Made by a program: the position numbers and the translations under genes | Shown: positions 37,370 through 45,736 of the stretch, piece after piece | Position numbering within the stretch: the first letter of the stretch is position 1 | How the letters are laid out: the number at the start of each line of letters is the position of its first letter | Notes under the pieces: model-generated | The model's database searches: none | What the model was told of the DNA's origin: nothing | The model's input: the letters and a program-made list of their open reading frames with translations, nothing else | Source: Pelotomaculum propionicicum | Lineage (GTDB): Bacteria > Bacillota > Desulfotomaculia > Desulfotomaculales > Pelotomaculaceae | Assembly: GCF_004369225.1 (NCBI RefSeq) | Contig: NZ_QFFZ01000019.1 | Coordinates: 1-60,997, forward strand | DNA: 60,997 bases | Direction: 5' to 3'

Positions 37370-38369
37370 GAGGCTCCTCCTTCCACAGGTTGTTTGGAAG
37401 GGGCATTGTGAGGAACTCACAGTAATTTCCCTTTACCGACTGACAGCTCATTTCTTCACAAATAATCTCCTGATCCAGCAAAACACTGAAGTAAGCCGCG
37501 AATATTCCTCTGAGCAGGTCGCAAGTGACCTGGGGAGAGCGGTAAAGGCTGCCGTATTCATTGGCGACTGATACCTGAAAAGAATCATAACAGATGATCC
37601 TGGCCCTGCCCTCACTCTGGTTAAAGGAAACAAGCTCCACATTACCCAGCCCGTCATTTTTGATCACTTCTAAAAGCAGCTGCAGGCATTCTTCCGGGTC
37701 GGAGTAAAGAATCCGGGTTTTACGGGCCAGGTTCAAAGCCGACCGGAAGCCGGCATCATAAAGTACGTGTTTTAAGGCATGAGGAGCGTGTTCTTTTATC
37801 GACATAAACAGGGAGGCGTATGTTTCCTGCGGCAGCAGGATGGCCCTCCGCCCGGCAACCTTTAGTATATGTCCTTCCCGGGTGACTATTTCTTCCTTGG
37901 GCCGGGTGGCTGGAAACAGCATGCCGCGGCAGATGCCGCGCTCATCTGTCTCCATTAAGGCTGAAAAATCTTTATCAAGCACATGGCGTAAGACCGCTTG
38001 AAATGAACTGAGGCGGGCACAGTAGAGGGGCAGCCCTTCTTTGGGCGCCCTCATGCAGTAGTCCCGGTAGACGCAGTTGTCGCGCTCGACTTGTACCAGC
38101 AGGCTCTCCCCGGAATCTTCCAGACGGTAGTCCCTTGCCTGTAAGAAACCCTCCTCATCCATTAAGTTGAGAAAAGTACGGCAGGCCTCAGACGGTTTCT
38201 TTGAGTCAAAATGCAGCTCATCAAGCCGTTCATCCAGGACATATTGCGCCGTGCTCATCATAAACTGCTCCAGCCAGTGGCTGCCGCTGAAAGGAAGCTG
38301 TTTCATAGTCTTGCACATGCTCATTTGCATATAGTTGATCAGTCTTCTGGTAAATTCGTTTACTTTCAT
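37353..38369 (-). CDS. V4R-domain protein
   Basis: 338 residues, soluble. The first 240 are unassigned, with Cys-rich stretches (ERDNCVYRDYCMRAPKEG). The C-terminal part (about 255-325) is a V4R domain: VTCDLLRGIFAAYFSVLLDQ then EEMSCQSVKGNYCEFLT. V4R (4-vinyl reductase) is a small-molecule-binding domain known from bacteriochlorophyll BchJ, sigma-54 activators such as XylR/DmpR and archaeal proteins. No pigment genes are present, so it likely senses a hydrophobic ligand, or metal by its Cys (inference). It shares an ATGA overlap with the KaiC-like gene before it. Confidence 0.8.
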   Translation of the reverse strand: MKVNEFTRRLINYMQMSMCKTMKQLPFSGSHWLEQFMMSTAQYVLDERLDELHFDSKKPSEACRTFLNLMDEEGFLQARDYRLEDSGESLLVQVERDNCVYRDYCMRAPKEGLPLYCARLSSFQAVLRHVLDKDFSALMETDERGICRGMLFPATRPKEEIVTREGHILKVAGRRAILLPQETYASLFMSIKEHAPHALKHVLYDAGFRSALNLARKTRILYSDPEECLQLLLEVIKNDGLGNVELVSFNQSEGRARIICYDSFQVSVANEYGSLYRSPQVTCDLLRGIFAAYFSVLLDQEIICEEMSCQSVKGNYCEFLTMPLPNNLWKEEPRGGKD

Positions 38370-39085
38370 TCGTTTACCCCCATTTCAGCAGAAACCAGGA
38401 TACCGTAGACGGGACTAATGGTAAAAGCGTGCCGGGAGGATACGAACTGCTGGCTTTTCACCTTGCCTATTTGCATCATGCGCATGGGGTTGTATCTGGA
38501 GCCGCTGAAATTCATTTTAAGTATAAAATTATAAAGGTGGCCGCTTATGGTCATCAGCTTGGTGTCCAGGACCCCGCTGACGAATATGTCCATGGCCAGT
38601 ATCCCGCTTTTGCGCAGCCGCTTGATCCGGGTGCGGTGAAAATCCAGAATATCAGCGGTATCTATCGAGGTAAAGAGTGTACTCAAACTATCCACCACCA
38701 GCCTTATCCTCCGGCCGTGACACCCGCGCAGGATCTCCGTTTCCAGGGCGAAATACTTGTCCAGGTTTCTCAGGTCGGCCAGCGCGTATTCCTCTTCAGT
38801 CTCACCTTCTTCATAGGCGTCAACGAAAATCAGCCTGCCCGCCTCTTCATAGGCGGCGGTCCCCACTTTAAAGCTTAGAAGATGCTCGCGCATAGCCAGG
38901 GGAGGCTCGTCGCAGGCCACATAGATGCAGGTGTCGCCGCAACGCAGGCCTTCTTTGATGAATTCTCCCGCCAGTACGGTTTTGCCTATGCCGGATTCCC
39001 CTTCCACCATAATCTGGGAACCGTACATCAGTCCTTTTTCCAGGTTCCGGTCCAGACCTTCAACTCCAAAATAAGCTCTAGGCAT
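38366..39085 (-). CDS. Single-domain KaiC/RAD55-like ATPase
   Basis: 239 residues, a RecA-fold P-loop ATPase. It has FGVEGLDRNLEKGLMYG, Walker A GESGIGKT (29-36) and the catalytic acidic pair as DE (59-60, ACDEPP). A Walker B-like VVDSLSTLF and a C-terminal strand LYNFILKMNF follow. Compared with KaiC it has only one domain and an altered first acidic residue. ATG 39085 follows AGGAGGGT and is 4 bases after the two-domain KaiC gene stop. Probably an ATP-driven conformational switch partner of that protein. Confidence 0.88.
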   Translation of the reverse strand: MPRAYFGVEGLDRNLEKGLMYGSQIMVEGESGIGKTVLAGEFIKEGLRCGDTCIYVACDEPPLAMREHLLSFKVGTAAYEEAGRLIFVDAYEEGETEEEYALADLRNLDKYFALETEILRGCHGRRIRLVVDSLSTLFTSIDTADILDFHRTRIKRLRKSGILAMDIFVSGVLDTKLMTISGHLYNFILKMNFSGSRYNPMRMMQIGKVKSQQFVSSRHAFTISPVYGILVSAEMGVNE

Positions 39086-39089
39086 GCGT

Positions 39090-40475
39090 CTACCCTCCTA
39101 ACCGGGGGAATACCTGTACACCGGAAGTGTTGATTTCAAGCAAGTGATTGCCCATGGCATGATTGACTCCCCGCATCTTGTAAATTTCCAGCTGCCTGAC
39201 CCTGCGGTTTTTCAGCAGTACCGACTTGAGCAAGATAGTCCCCTGGACTACCGAGTGAATTACTTCCACTTTCCCGCTGTCGGCCAGTTCCCAGGCTGGG
39301 CTGATTAATAGGGTGGTGCAGTTAAGACTGTTGAGGTAGCTGACCAGACAATAGAATTTTTCATGCAGGACAGCGGGGTTGTCGATGCGGGAGAAAAAAC
39401 CGTAAATTGAATCAATAACCAGGCGGCGCGCTCCAAATGCCTTTGCTTTTTCTCCCAGCCAGATAATAGTTTCATCTATCTCCATGGTGGAAAGAGGTTT
39501 ATACAGGACTTTGATCAGGCCCTGCTCCTGCAGGGAGGTTAAATCCCAGTTGAAACGCAGGGAGTTGGTCACTAACTGAAAAGGGGTTTCCTCCATTGAC
39601 AAGAAAACGCCTTTTTCCCCGTAATCCATCGCGCCTCTGGCCAGGAACTGCAAGCCCAGTACCGTTTTACCGGTGCCGGAGCCACCCGCCACAGCCACGC
39701 TGACACCACGGGGCAGGCCGCCCTGCAGTAAATCATCCAGCCCGGCCACACCGGAGCAAAGCAGCCCATTTTCCTGCTGAGACTCACTATAGACATCAAA
39801 GCCGCCTAACAGGGCGAGTACTTTAATACCGGTGTTAGTTATACGAAAGGTATGCTTGCCCGGAATATGCTCCTGTCCTCTCGTTTTGCATATTTCCAGC
39901 ACGCGGTGGCGGCGCAGCCCGGGCCGGTCCTTATTTTCAAGGCGTATTATCGCGTCGACCACGTATTCCTCAAAGGCATATTCCCGGTTGCCCTCGTTTT
40001 CCCGCTCTTTAACCAAAAAGGAGGTCAGACCCAGGCGGCGCAGGCCGTTGCAAAAACTATATATTACCCTGCGCATGGACAGGTGGTCGTCAAGTATATT
40101 GCGAAAGTGGCTGATGCTGTCCACCAGAATCCGCCTGGCGCCGACTTCCCGGGCAGCCTCCTCGACCAGGTTCACTTCCGGATCCGTCAGCACTTCGGGA
40201 GAAGTACACAGGATGCGCAGTTTATTTGTTTCTTCCAGCGCCCTGAGGTCCCAGCCGAAGTTAAGAGCATCGCGGTATATGGACTCGGGTAATTCTTCGC
40301 AGGTAACAATCAATCCCGGCTCACCAAATTCGGTGACGCCCCGGTAAATAAACTCAATCCCCAGTGTGGTTTTACCAGCTCCGGGGATGCCTTCGATCAG
40401 GACCGAGTTCCCGCGGACAATGCCACCGAGTAATAATTCATCAAACCCATTTATACCTGTGGGTGCTTTCTCCAA
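39090..40475 (-). CDS. Two-domain KaiC-like ATPase
   Basis: 461 residues. CI: TGINGFDELLLGGI, Walker A GIPGAGKTT (29-37), catalytic Glu pair 60-61 (TCEELPE), Walker B Asp119, and the KxRG motif (ICKTRG). CII: Walker A GGSGTGKT (264-271), Glu pair 295-296 (MEETPF), Asp355 and YKMRG. Both halves look ATPase-competent. The CII stretch where cyanobacterial KaiC has the phosphorylated Ser-Thr pair reads IHSVVQGTILL, without an obvious double site. KaiA and KaiB are absent here. Start TTG 40475 behind AAAGGGGGT. First gene of a five-gene operon. Confidence 0.9.
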   Translation of the reverse strand: MEKAPTGINGFDELLLGGIVRGNSVLIEGIPGAGKTTLGIEFIYRGVTEFGEPGLIVTCEELPESIYRDALNFGWDLRALEETNKLRILCTSPEVLTDPEVNLVEEAAREVGARRILVDSISHFRNILDDHLSMRRVIYSFCNGLRRLGLTSFLVKERENEGNREYAFEEYVVDAIIRLENKDRPGLRRHRVLEICKTRGQEHIPGKHTFRITNTGIKVLALLGGFDVYSESQQENGLLCSGVAGLDDLLQGGLPRGVSVAVAGGSGTGKTVLGLQFLARGAMDYGEKGVFLSMEETPFQLVTNSLRFNWDLTSLQEQGLIKVLYKPLSTMEIDETIIWLGEKAKAFGARRLVIDSIYGFFSRIDNPAVLHEKFYCLVSYLNSLNCTTLLISPAWELADSGKVEVIHSVVQGTILLKSVLLKNRRVRQLEIYKMRGVNHAMGNHLLEINTSGVQVFPRLGG

Positions 40476-40892
40476 ATGATTACCCCCTTTCTGAAAAATT
40501 ATGATGTAATTAGTTCTATTACAACATATAACCTTACAATTCCTTTGTTAATTTGGATATTTTTTAATTTTTTTGAAACTAAACCATTATTAGACAAAGA
40601 TCGACAAAAATGTATAACTAATGACAAATATCTTAACTATTCAGTATGGATAACACTCAACAAAACAATGATTTAGTGGATAATGTTCATCATTTAATTA
40701 ATTATATTTAGCACATTTAATTAGATTTGTTTATTGCTAACAGCAATGCCATAAGAAAATAAAATATTATATATAGAGGTATTTTATTATTCAACTTTGA
40801 ATATAACATTCCAATTAATAAAACATTCCCTGGTTTAATTACTCAGAATAGTGTTTTGGTCAAAAAAAGTGATATTGCAGGAGGATGAGAAG
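40476..40892. other. AT-rich divergent intergenic region
   Basis: 417 bases between the divergent KaiC and ABC transporter operons. No credible gene on either strand; open frames here are short and lack binding sites. Very A/T-rich with several TATAAT-like words, so both promoters should be inside, but none can be picked with confidence. GCAGGAGG at 40878-40884 is the binding site of the next gene. Confidence 0.6.
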
Positions 40893-42512
40893 ATGAAAAA
40901 AAGATTGTTATGTTTTATAGCCGCGCTAATGATTATTACCGCTGCTTTATCTATCGCGGCATGTTCGAACAACAAGACGCAATACACTGCCGGGCAGGCT
41001 GAGAAAGTACTGAGAATTGATGAGGAGAACCTCGGGTACCCGTCAGTTTACACAGTTTCATCAAGGGGCAGGGGCTATCTGTTGATGAGCTTCATTTTTG
41101 ACACTCTGACCTGGAAGGATGAAAACGGCATTATCCCTTTACTGGCGGAAAAGTGGGATGTTTCTTCAGACCAGAAGGTCTGGACCTTTCACCTCGTGAA
41201 AAACGCCAAATTTACGGACGGTAAGCCGCTAACCGCGGCGGATGTGAAGTTTTCTTTTGATTACCTTAAAGCTCACCCGCACCCTTGGGTGTACCTGAAT
41301 ATGATTGATGAAGTTAAAACACTGGACGACTATACAGTGGAAATAGCCCTGAAACAAGTTTACGCGCCTTTTGTTACTGATGTGGCCGGCAATGTGCCGA
41401 TTATGCCTAAACATATCTGGGAAAGTGTAAAGGAGCCTGAGAAATTTAATACGCCGGAAGCGGTAATCGGCTCGGGACCGCTTAAGCTGGCAAAATATGA
41501 TAAGGATGGCGGGACGTATATATATGAGGCGAATAAGGATTATTTTTACGGCAAGCCGGTAATTGATAAACTTATTCTCAGTTCTAACCAAAACTCTCTG
41601 CAAGCGCTGGAAAACGGGGAATTGGACGCGGCGCTGAGGCTTAAATACGGAGAGGCGATAAAACTAAAAGAGGGTGGCAAGTTTAAAGTCATAGAAGGTC
41701 CGGGACTATGGGTGGCCAGGGTGTATTTTAACTTTGACATCCCTGAGTTTAATCAGCGTGAATTCAGGCAGGCGCTGTATTATGCCTTAAACCGGCAGGA
41801 AATAGTGGATAAGGCCACCAGAAACAGCACCATCATTGGCAACCCGGGACATATCCACCCTGATTCCGAATGGTACTTCAAAGATGTCAAACAATATGAA
41901 TTCGATCCAGAAAAGGCCAAACAGCTTTTAGATGACGCGGGTATGAAGGACACCAACGCGGATGGGATCAGGGATTATAACGGGAAGGCGCTGGAATATG
42001 AGTTCCTGGTTACCGACGACAAAGTGAACGAAGCGGAAATGACCAAGAATTACCTTGCCGCCATCGGCATCAAAATCAATGTCAAAGCTATGGACCAAAC
42101 AAACGTGGATTCTTTGATTAAAGAAGGAAAATTCCAGCTGGCTCTCAGCGGCCACGGCTCATTCGGCGGGGACCCGGTCTTGCTGGCCAGGTTTGCCTCG
42201 AAAAATGTAACGGTAGGATCAACCCCAACGGTAACGGCACAGGGCGGCCGGAACTGGTCCAGTGCAAGATTCGACCAGCTTTTTGCGGAGCAGCTCAAGC
42301 AGACGGACAAAGCAAAACGTTATGAGCAAGTGGCTGAACTACAGAAAATTATCGCTGAAGAACTGCCGACCCTAACCCTGTATTACAAAAAGATTATTCT
42401 TGCTTACAACCAGAATAAATTTGACGGCTGGTTCTTTACCAAAGACGGGGTGGCTATAGCTGTCCCCACTGTGGAAAACAAACTTGTTTTTGTGCGGGGG
42501 CATTGGAAATAA
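40893..42512 (+). CDS. ABC transporter solute-binding lipoprotein (SBP family 5)
   Basis: 539 residues. A lipoprotein signal peptide (MKKRLLCFIAALMIITAA) ends in lipobox SIAAC, so it is anchored outside the membrane. The body is of the peptide/nickel-binding SBP_bac_5 type: LAEKWDVSSDQKVWTFHLVK, FTDGKPLTAADVKFSFDYLK, VIGSGPLKLAKYD, REFRQALYYALNRQEIVDKA. Substrates of the family are oligopeptides, nickel, heme and some metallophores. The start is ATG 40893, 8 bases after GGAGG. First gene of a transporter operon that leads into an AOR homologue. Confidence 0.92.
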   Translation: MKKRLLCFIAALMIITAALSIAACSNNKTQYTAGQAEKVLRIDEENLGYPSVYTVSSRGRGYLLMSFIFDTLTWKDENGIIPLLAEKWDVSSDQKVWTFHLVKNAKFTDGKPLTAADVKFSFDYLKAHPHPWVYLNMIDEVKTLDDYTVEIALKQVYAPFVTDVAGNVPIMPKHIWESVKEPEKFNTPEAVIGSGPLKLAKYDKDGGTYIYEANKDYFYGKPVIDKLILSSNQNSLQALENGELDAALRLKYGEAIKLKEGGKFKVIEGPGLWVARVYFNFDIPEFNQREFRQALYYALNRQEIVDKATRNSTIIGNPGHIHPDSEWYFKDVKQYEFDPEKAKQLLDDAGMKDTNADGIRDYNGKALEYEFLVTDDKVNEAEMTKNYLAAIGIKINVKAMDQTNVDSLIKEGKFQLALSGHGSFGGDPVLLARFASKNVTVGSTPTVTAQGGRNWSSARFDQLFAEQLKQTDKAKRYEQVAELQKIIAEELPTLTLYYKKIILAYNQNKFDGWFFTKDGVAIAVPTVENKLVFVRGHWK

Positions 42513-42520
42513 AATACAAC

Positions 42521-43480
42521 ATGTTTATAACAAGAATTTTAAAAGGCTTACTATATATATCTCTCATTACTTTGTTAAGCTTTGCGCTTCCCAGGTTAAT
42601 CCCGGGAAGTCCTTTGTTTGTCTCGGCTTCTGATCTCCATGTCTTGAATACGGTATTGCCGGAAGAAACCTTCAACAGCTTTAAAGAGTATTACGCGCCG
42701 GAAAAACCAGTAGCTGAGCAACTGGCTATTTATATAAAAAACCTGGTCCGCTTTGATTTGGGGAGTTCCTTTTACTATAAAATGCCTGTCGCTGAAATAA
42801 TAGCGGGGCGTATCGGGTGGACTTTACTTTTGTCCTTTGTTTCCATAAGCATTTCAGCATTGCTGGGCATCCCCATGGGACTTAATGCCGCGCGCAGAGG
42901 CGGCAGGGGTGGCAAATACCTGCTCAGTTGTTTCATGGCGCTGCAGTCCCTGCCCGTGTTTGTGCTGGCTATTGTGTTTCAGCTGCTTTTTTGCTTTAAA
43001 TTTCATATTTTTCCATCGGGAGGGGCCTATACCCTGGGGATGAACGCCAATATCATCGATTTAAGCGTAGATGTTGTCAAACACTCTGTTCTGCCTGTAA
43101 TCATATTAGTGCTGGTTGAACTTCCGCCTATTTTTTCGCTTACTTACAATGTGTGCGCCAGGACCAAGGAAGAGCCTTACGTGGAGATGGCCCGTTATTT
43201 TAACTTGAGCGACCGCCTGATTAAGTTTAAATATGTGCTGAAAAACAGTCTGCCGGAGATTTTGAGTAAAATGAATATACAGTTTTTGTATGCCATATCC
43301 GGGATTTTGTTTGTGGAGGTAGTTTTCTCTTACCCCGGCATCGGCACGCTGCTTAAAGTTGCCGCGTCAAGCAGGGACTATCCTTTGCTGCAGGGCATTT
43401 TACTGATAACGGGGTTTTACGGGGTAGTGATAAACCTTATTTTTGAGTTGATCATAAAAAAAGTAAACCCAAGGTTTTAG
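42521..43480 (+). CDS. ABC permease, DppB/OppB type
   Basis: 319 residues, six membrane helices. N-terminal ITLLSFALPRLIPGSPLF is the DppB signature, and the EAA-like loop reads EEPYVEMARYFNLSDRLIKF. GIGTLLKVAASSRDYPLLQG is the usual C-terminal motif. I use ATG 42521, which matches family N-termini; a TTG at 42503 overlapping the previous gene is possible. Confidence 0.9.
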   Translation: MFITRILKGLLYISLITLLSFALPRLIPGSPLFVSASDLHVLNTVLPEETFNSFKEYYAPEKPVAEQLAIYIKNLVRFDLGSSFYYKMPVAEIIAGRIGWTLLLSFVSISISALLGIPMGLNAARRGGRGGKYLLSCFMALQSLPVFVLAIVFQLLFCFKFHIFPSGGAYTLGMNANIIDLSVDVVKHSVLPVIILVLVELPPIFSLTYNVCARTKEEPYVEMARYFNLSDRLIKFKYVLKNSLPEILSKMNIQFLYAISGILFVEVVFSYPGIGTLLKVAASSRDYPLLQGILLITGFYGVVINLIFELIIKKVNPRF

Positions 43481-43481
43481 C

Positions 43482-44276
43482 ATGAGCAAGAAAATAGCGA
43501 ACAAAGCAGCCTGGGCCATTGTCATAACCATGTTGTCAGTTGGTGCGTTTTACCCCTTCATTTCACCTTACAACGCGGCAGACTTCAGTTTCCGGCCGTT
43601 AATGGATCCTTCAACGGCGCACTTGTTAGGGACGGATGAAATGGGGCATGACCTTTTATCCATGCTCCTGGCGGGGTTTCGGATAACACTGACTATAGCC
43701 CTGGCCGCGGCCCTGATCTCAACTTTCATCGGTACGGTGCTGGCGGTTGCCTGCGCCTATTATAAGAACTGGGTAGATACGGTTATTGTTAAATTGACTG
43801 AGCTGTTTATTATTGTGCCGGAAATAGTGGTCCTGCTGTTTTTCGCGGTACTGGCCAAACCCGGAGTATATAACACCATCCTGGCCATAGCGTTGTTTTC
43901 CTGGAGTAAGGTTGCCAGAATTATCAGGGCTAAGTCAATAACAGCTATTGAGAAAGAGAAAATCCAATATACCCTCCTCCTGAAAGGCAGTATTTGGCAT
44001 GTCCTGATCAAGATGTGGCGGGAACTGTACCCTGCCGTGGCGACGATGTTTATTTTTCAGTGCAGCAAGGCAGCGGTTTATGAGTCAACTCTCGCATTTT
44101 TTGGGATCGGTGACCCCCTGGCCATAACCTGGGGCAGGATGATCCGGACAGCGTTGAATTATGAGGGGATTTTTACCGGAGGGGCCTACCTTTGGTATCT
44201 GCTGCCTCCCATTGCTTGTGTTTGTATCTTTGTAGTGGCTTTATCAGTACTTGCTTATGACTTCGAAAGGGAATAA
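43482..44276 (+). CDS. ABC permease, DppC/OppC type
   Basis: 264 residues, about six helices. HLLGTDEMGHDLLSMLLAGF is the DppC hallmark, followed by GTVLAVACAYY and the permease loop IQYTLLLKGSIWHVLIK. It forms the membrane channel with the DppB-type protein, one base upstream. Confidence 0.9.
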   Translation: MSKKIANKAAWAIVITMLSVGAFYPFISPYNAADFSFRPLMDPSTAHLLGTDEMGHDLLSMLLAGFRITLTIALAAALISTFIGTVLAVACAYYKNWVDTVIVKLTELFIIVPEIVVLLFFAVLAKPGVYNTILAIALFSWSKVARIIRAKSITAIEKEKIQYTLLLKGSIWHVLIKMWRELYPAVATMFIFQCSKAAVYESTLAFFGIGDPLAITWGRMIRTALNYEGIFTGGAYLWYLLPPIACVCIFVVALSVLAYDFERE

Positions 44277-44295
44277 GCCGGGGGATAACTGAGAG

Positions 44296-44934
44296 ATGAT
44301 CGTGGAGCTCAGAAAATTTAAGGCCAGACATGGTGGTCAAGCGGCCTGGTTTAACTACCCGGATCTGGAATTGGAGCAGGGCCAGTGTGTTGTGCTTATG
44401 GGCAAAACAGGCTGTGGCAAAACCACTCTGCTAAACGCTCTGTTTCAGTATTCTTTCCCGGGTGAAGTTGATTACGAGAAAGCGGAGATTCTTGGCGTGG
44501 ACTGGAGGGACCGGGGTAAGAACAGTTATGGATTAGTCAGCTATATGCCCCAGTATGCTCAAAGCGGCTTGAACCCTTCGCTTACTGTGGGAGAACAAAT
44601 TGATCTGGTCAGGCGGTGCTGTTTCCATCCTGTTGAGAATCCTTATGCTTATTTTGAGGAGCTGGGACTTAAAAAAGATATAACAGAACGCTACCCGTTT
44701 GAAATCAGCGGTGGGATGAAGCAGCGGGTTGCCCTTTTACTTGGCTTTATTAAAAAACCGGCCCTCTTTGTGCTGGATGAGCCTTCATCGGCGCTGGACT
44801 ATATCACCCTGGTCAAGACGGTAAACTTTCTTAAAAGAAGGAAAGAAGAAAGCTGCGCCATATTGATGGTATCCCATCACAGTGGTTTTGCCGCCGGCAT
44901 TGCCGACAAAGTCAAAGTGCTGAGGGAGGGTTGA
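44296..44934 (+). CDS. ABC transporter ATPase, DppD/OppD-like (short)
   Basis: 212 residues. Walker A MGKTGCGKTTLLNAL, Q-loop YMPQYAQSGLNPSL, signature SGGMKQRVALLLG, Walker B LFVLDEPSSALD, and switch His in MVSHHSG. It lacks the usual C-terminal oligopeptide/dipeptide extension of DppD, hence about 100 residues shorter. Start ATG 44296. Confidence 0.9.
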   Translation: MIVELRKFKARHGGQAAWFNYPDLELEQGQCVVLMGKTGCGKTTLLNALFQYSFPGEVDYEKAEILGVDWRDRGKNSYGLVSYMPQYAQSGLNPSLTVGEQIDLVRRCCFHPVENPYAYFEELGLKKDITERYPFEISGGMKQRVALLLGFIKKPALFVLDEPSSALDYITLVKTVNFLKRRKEESCAILMVSHHSGFAAGIADKVKVLREG

Positions 44935-44941
44935 CGCTCTA

Positions 44942-45736
44942 ATGAATATACTTTTGGAAGCTGTGGGGTTAAATAAAAAATTTAACGGCAACACAACGGT
45001 ACTAAATAATGTATGCCTTAAGATAAGAAGGGGCGGTATCGCAGCTTTGATCGGAGAAAGCGGGGGAGGTAAGACCACTCTTTGCAGGGTCTTCACCGGG
45101 CTGGAAAAAGCCAGTTCGGGCAAAGTGCTGTTTAAGGGCAAAGAGTTAGGGACTCTGCGGGGGCGCAGTTTTGACGACTGCGCCTCGCTCCAGTATATTT
45201 TTCAGGACCCCTATGCCGCGCTGGAAGAAGAAAGCACAGTCAGCAGTGTCCTGCAGGAACCGGTCAATATGTGCAGCAGGCGGGGAAGGGATTACATGCC
45301 GCCGCAGGAGGCTTTAACCTGGGCCGGCCTTGCCGGGGCAGCTTTCTTAGGCAGAAAAATAAAAACTTTGAGCGGGGGGCAGCGCCAGAGAGTCAGCCTT
45401 GCGCGCTCTTTGATTACCCGTCCGGATTTAATAATCGCCGATGAATGCACAGCAATGCTGGATGCGCAAGCCGCGGCGGAAATAGGCCGGATCTTCAAAA
45501 AGCTTAATCAAAAGTTGGGGCTGAGCTTTCTTATTGTCACGCATGATGCGCAATTTTTGTACCAGGTGGTTGATTACATCTACGTGCTGCACGAGGGTGC
45601 AATTGTGGAGGCCGGGCCGAAAGACCGCGTTTTAAATATCCCCAGTGCCGGTTATACCAGAGAATATATGGAGAGCATGTGGGAGATAGAAGGGGGAGGT
45701 TTAATTGAGCAGGATCATTTATGTCAACCTCAGTGA
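44942..45736 (+). CDS. ABC transporter ATPase, DppF/OppF-like
   Basis: 264 residues. Walker A GESGGGKTTLCRVF, Q-loop YIFQDPYAALEEES, signature LSGGQRQRVSLARS, Walker B LIIADECTAMLD (Cys in place of the common Pro) and switch VTHDAQF. Pairs with the preceding ATPase. Its last 32 bases overlap the start of the AOR-like gene. Confidence 0.9.
   Translation: MNILLEAVGLNKKFNGNTTVLNNVCLKIRRGGIAALIGESGGGKTTLCRVFTGLEKASSGKVLFKGKELGTLRGRSFDDCASLQYIFQDPYAALEEESTVSSVLQEPVNMCSRRGRDYMPPQEALTWAGLAGAAFLGRKIKTLSGGQRQRVSLARSLITRPDLIIADECTAMLDAQAAAEIGRIFKKLNQKLGLSFLIVTHDAQFLYQVVDYIYVLHEGAIVEAGPKDRVLNIPSAGYTREYMESMWEIEGGGLIEQDHLCQPQ

Noticed and set aside
40476-40676. 66-codon plus-strand frame in the divergent intergenic region
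   Set aside because: AT-rich chance frame without a binding site or protein-like sequence.
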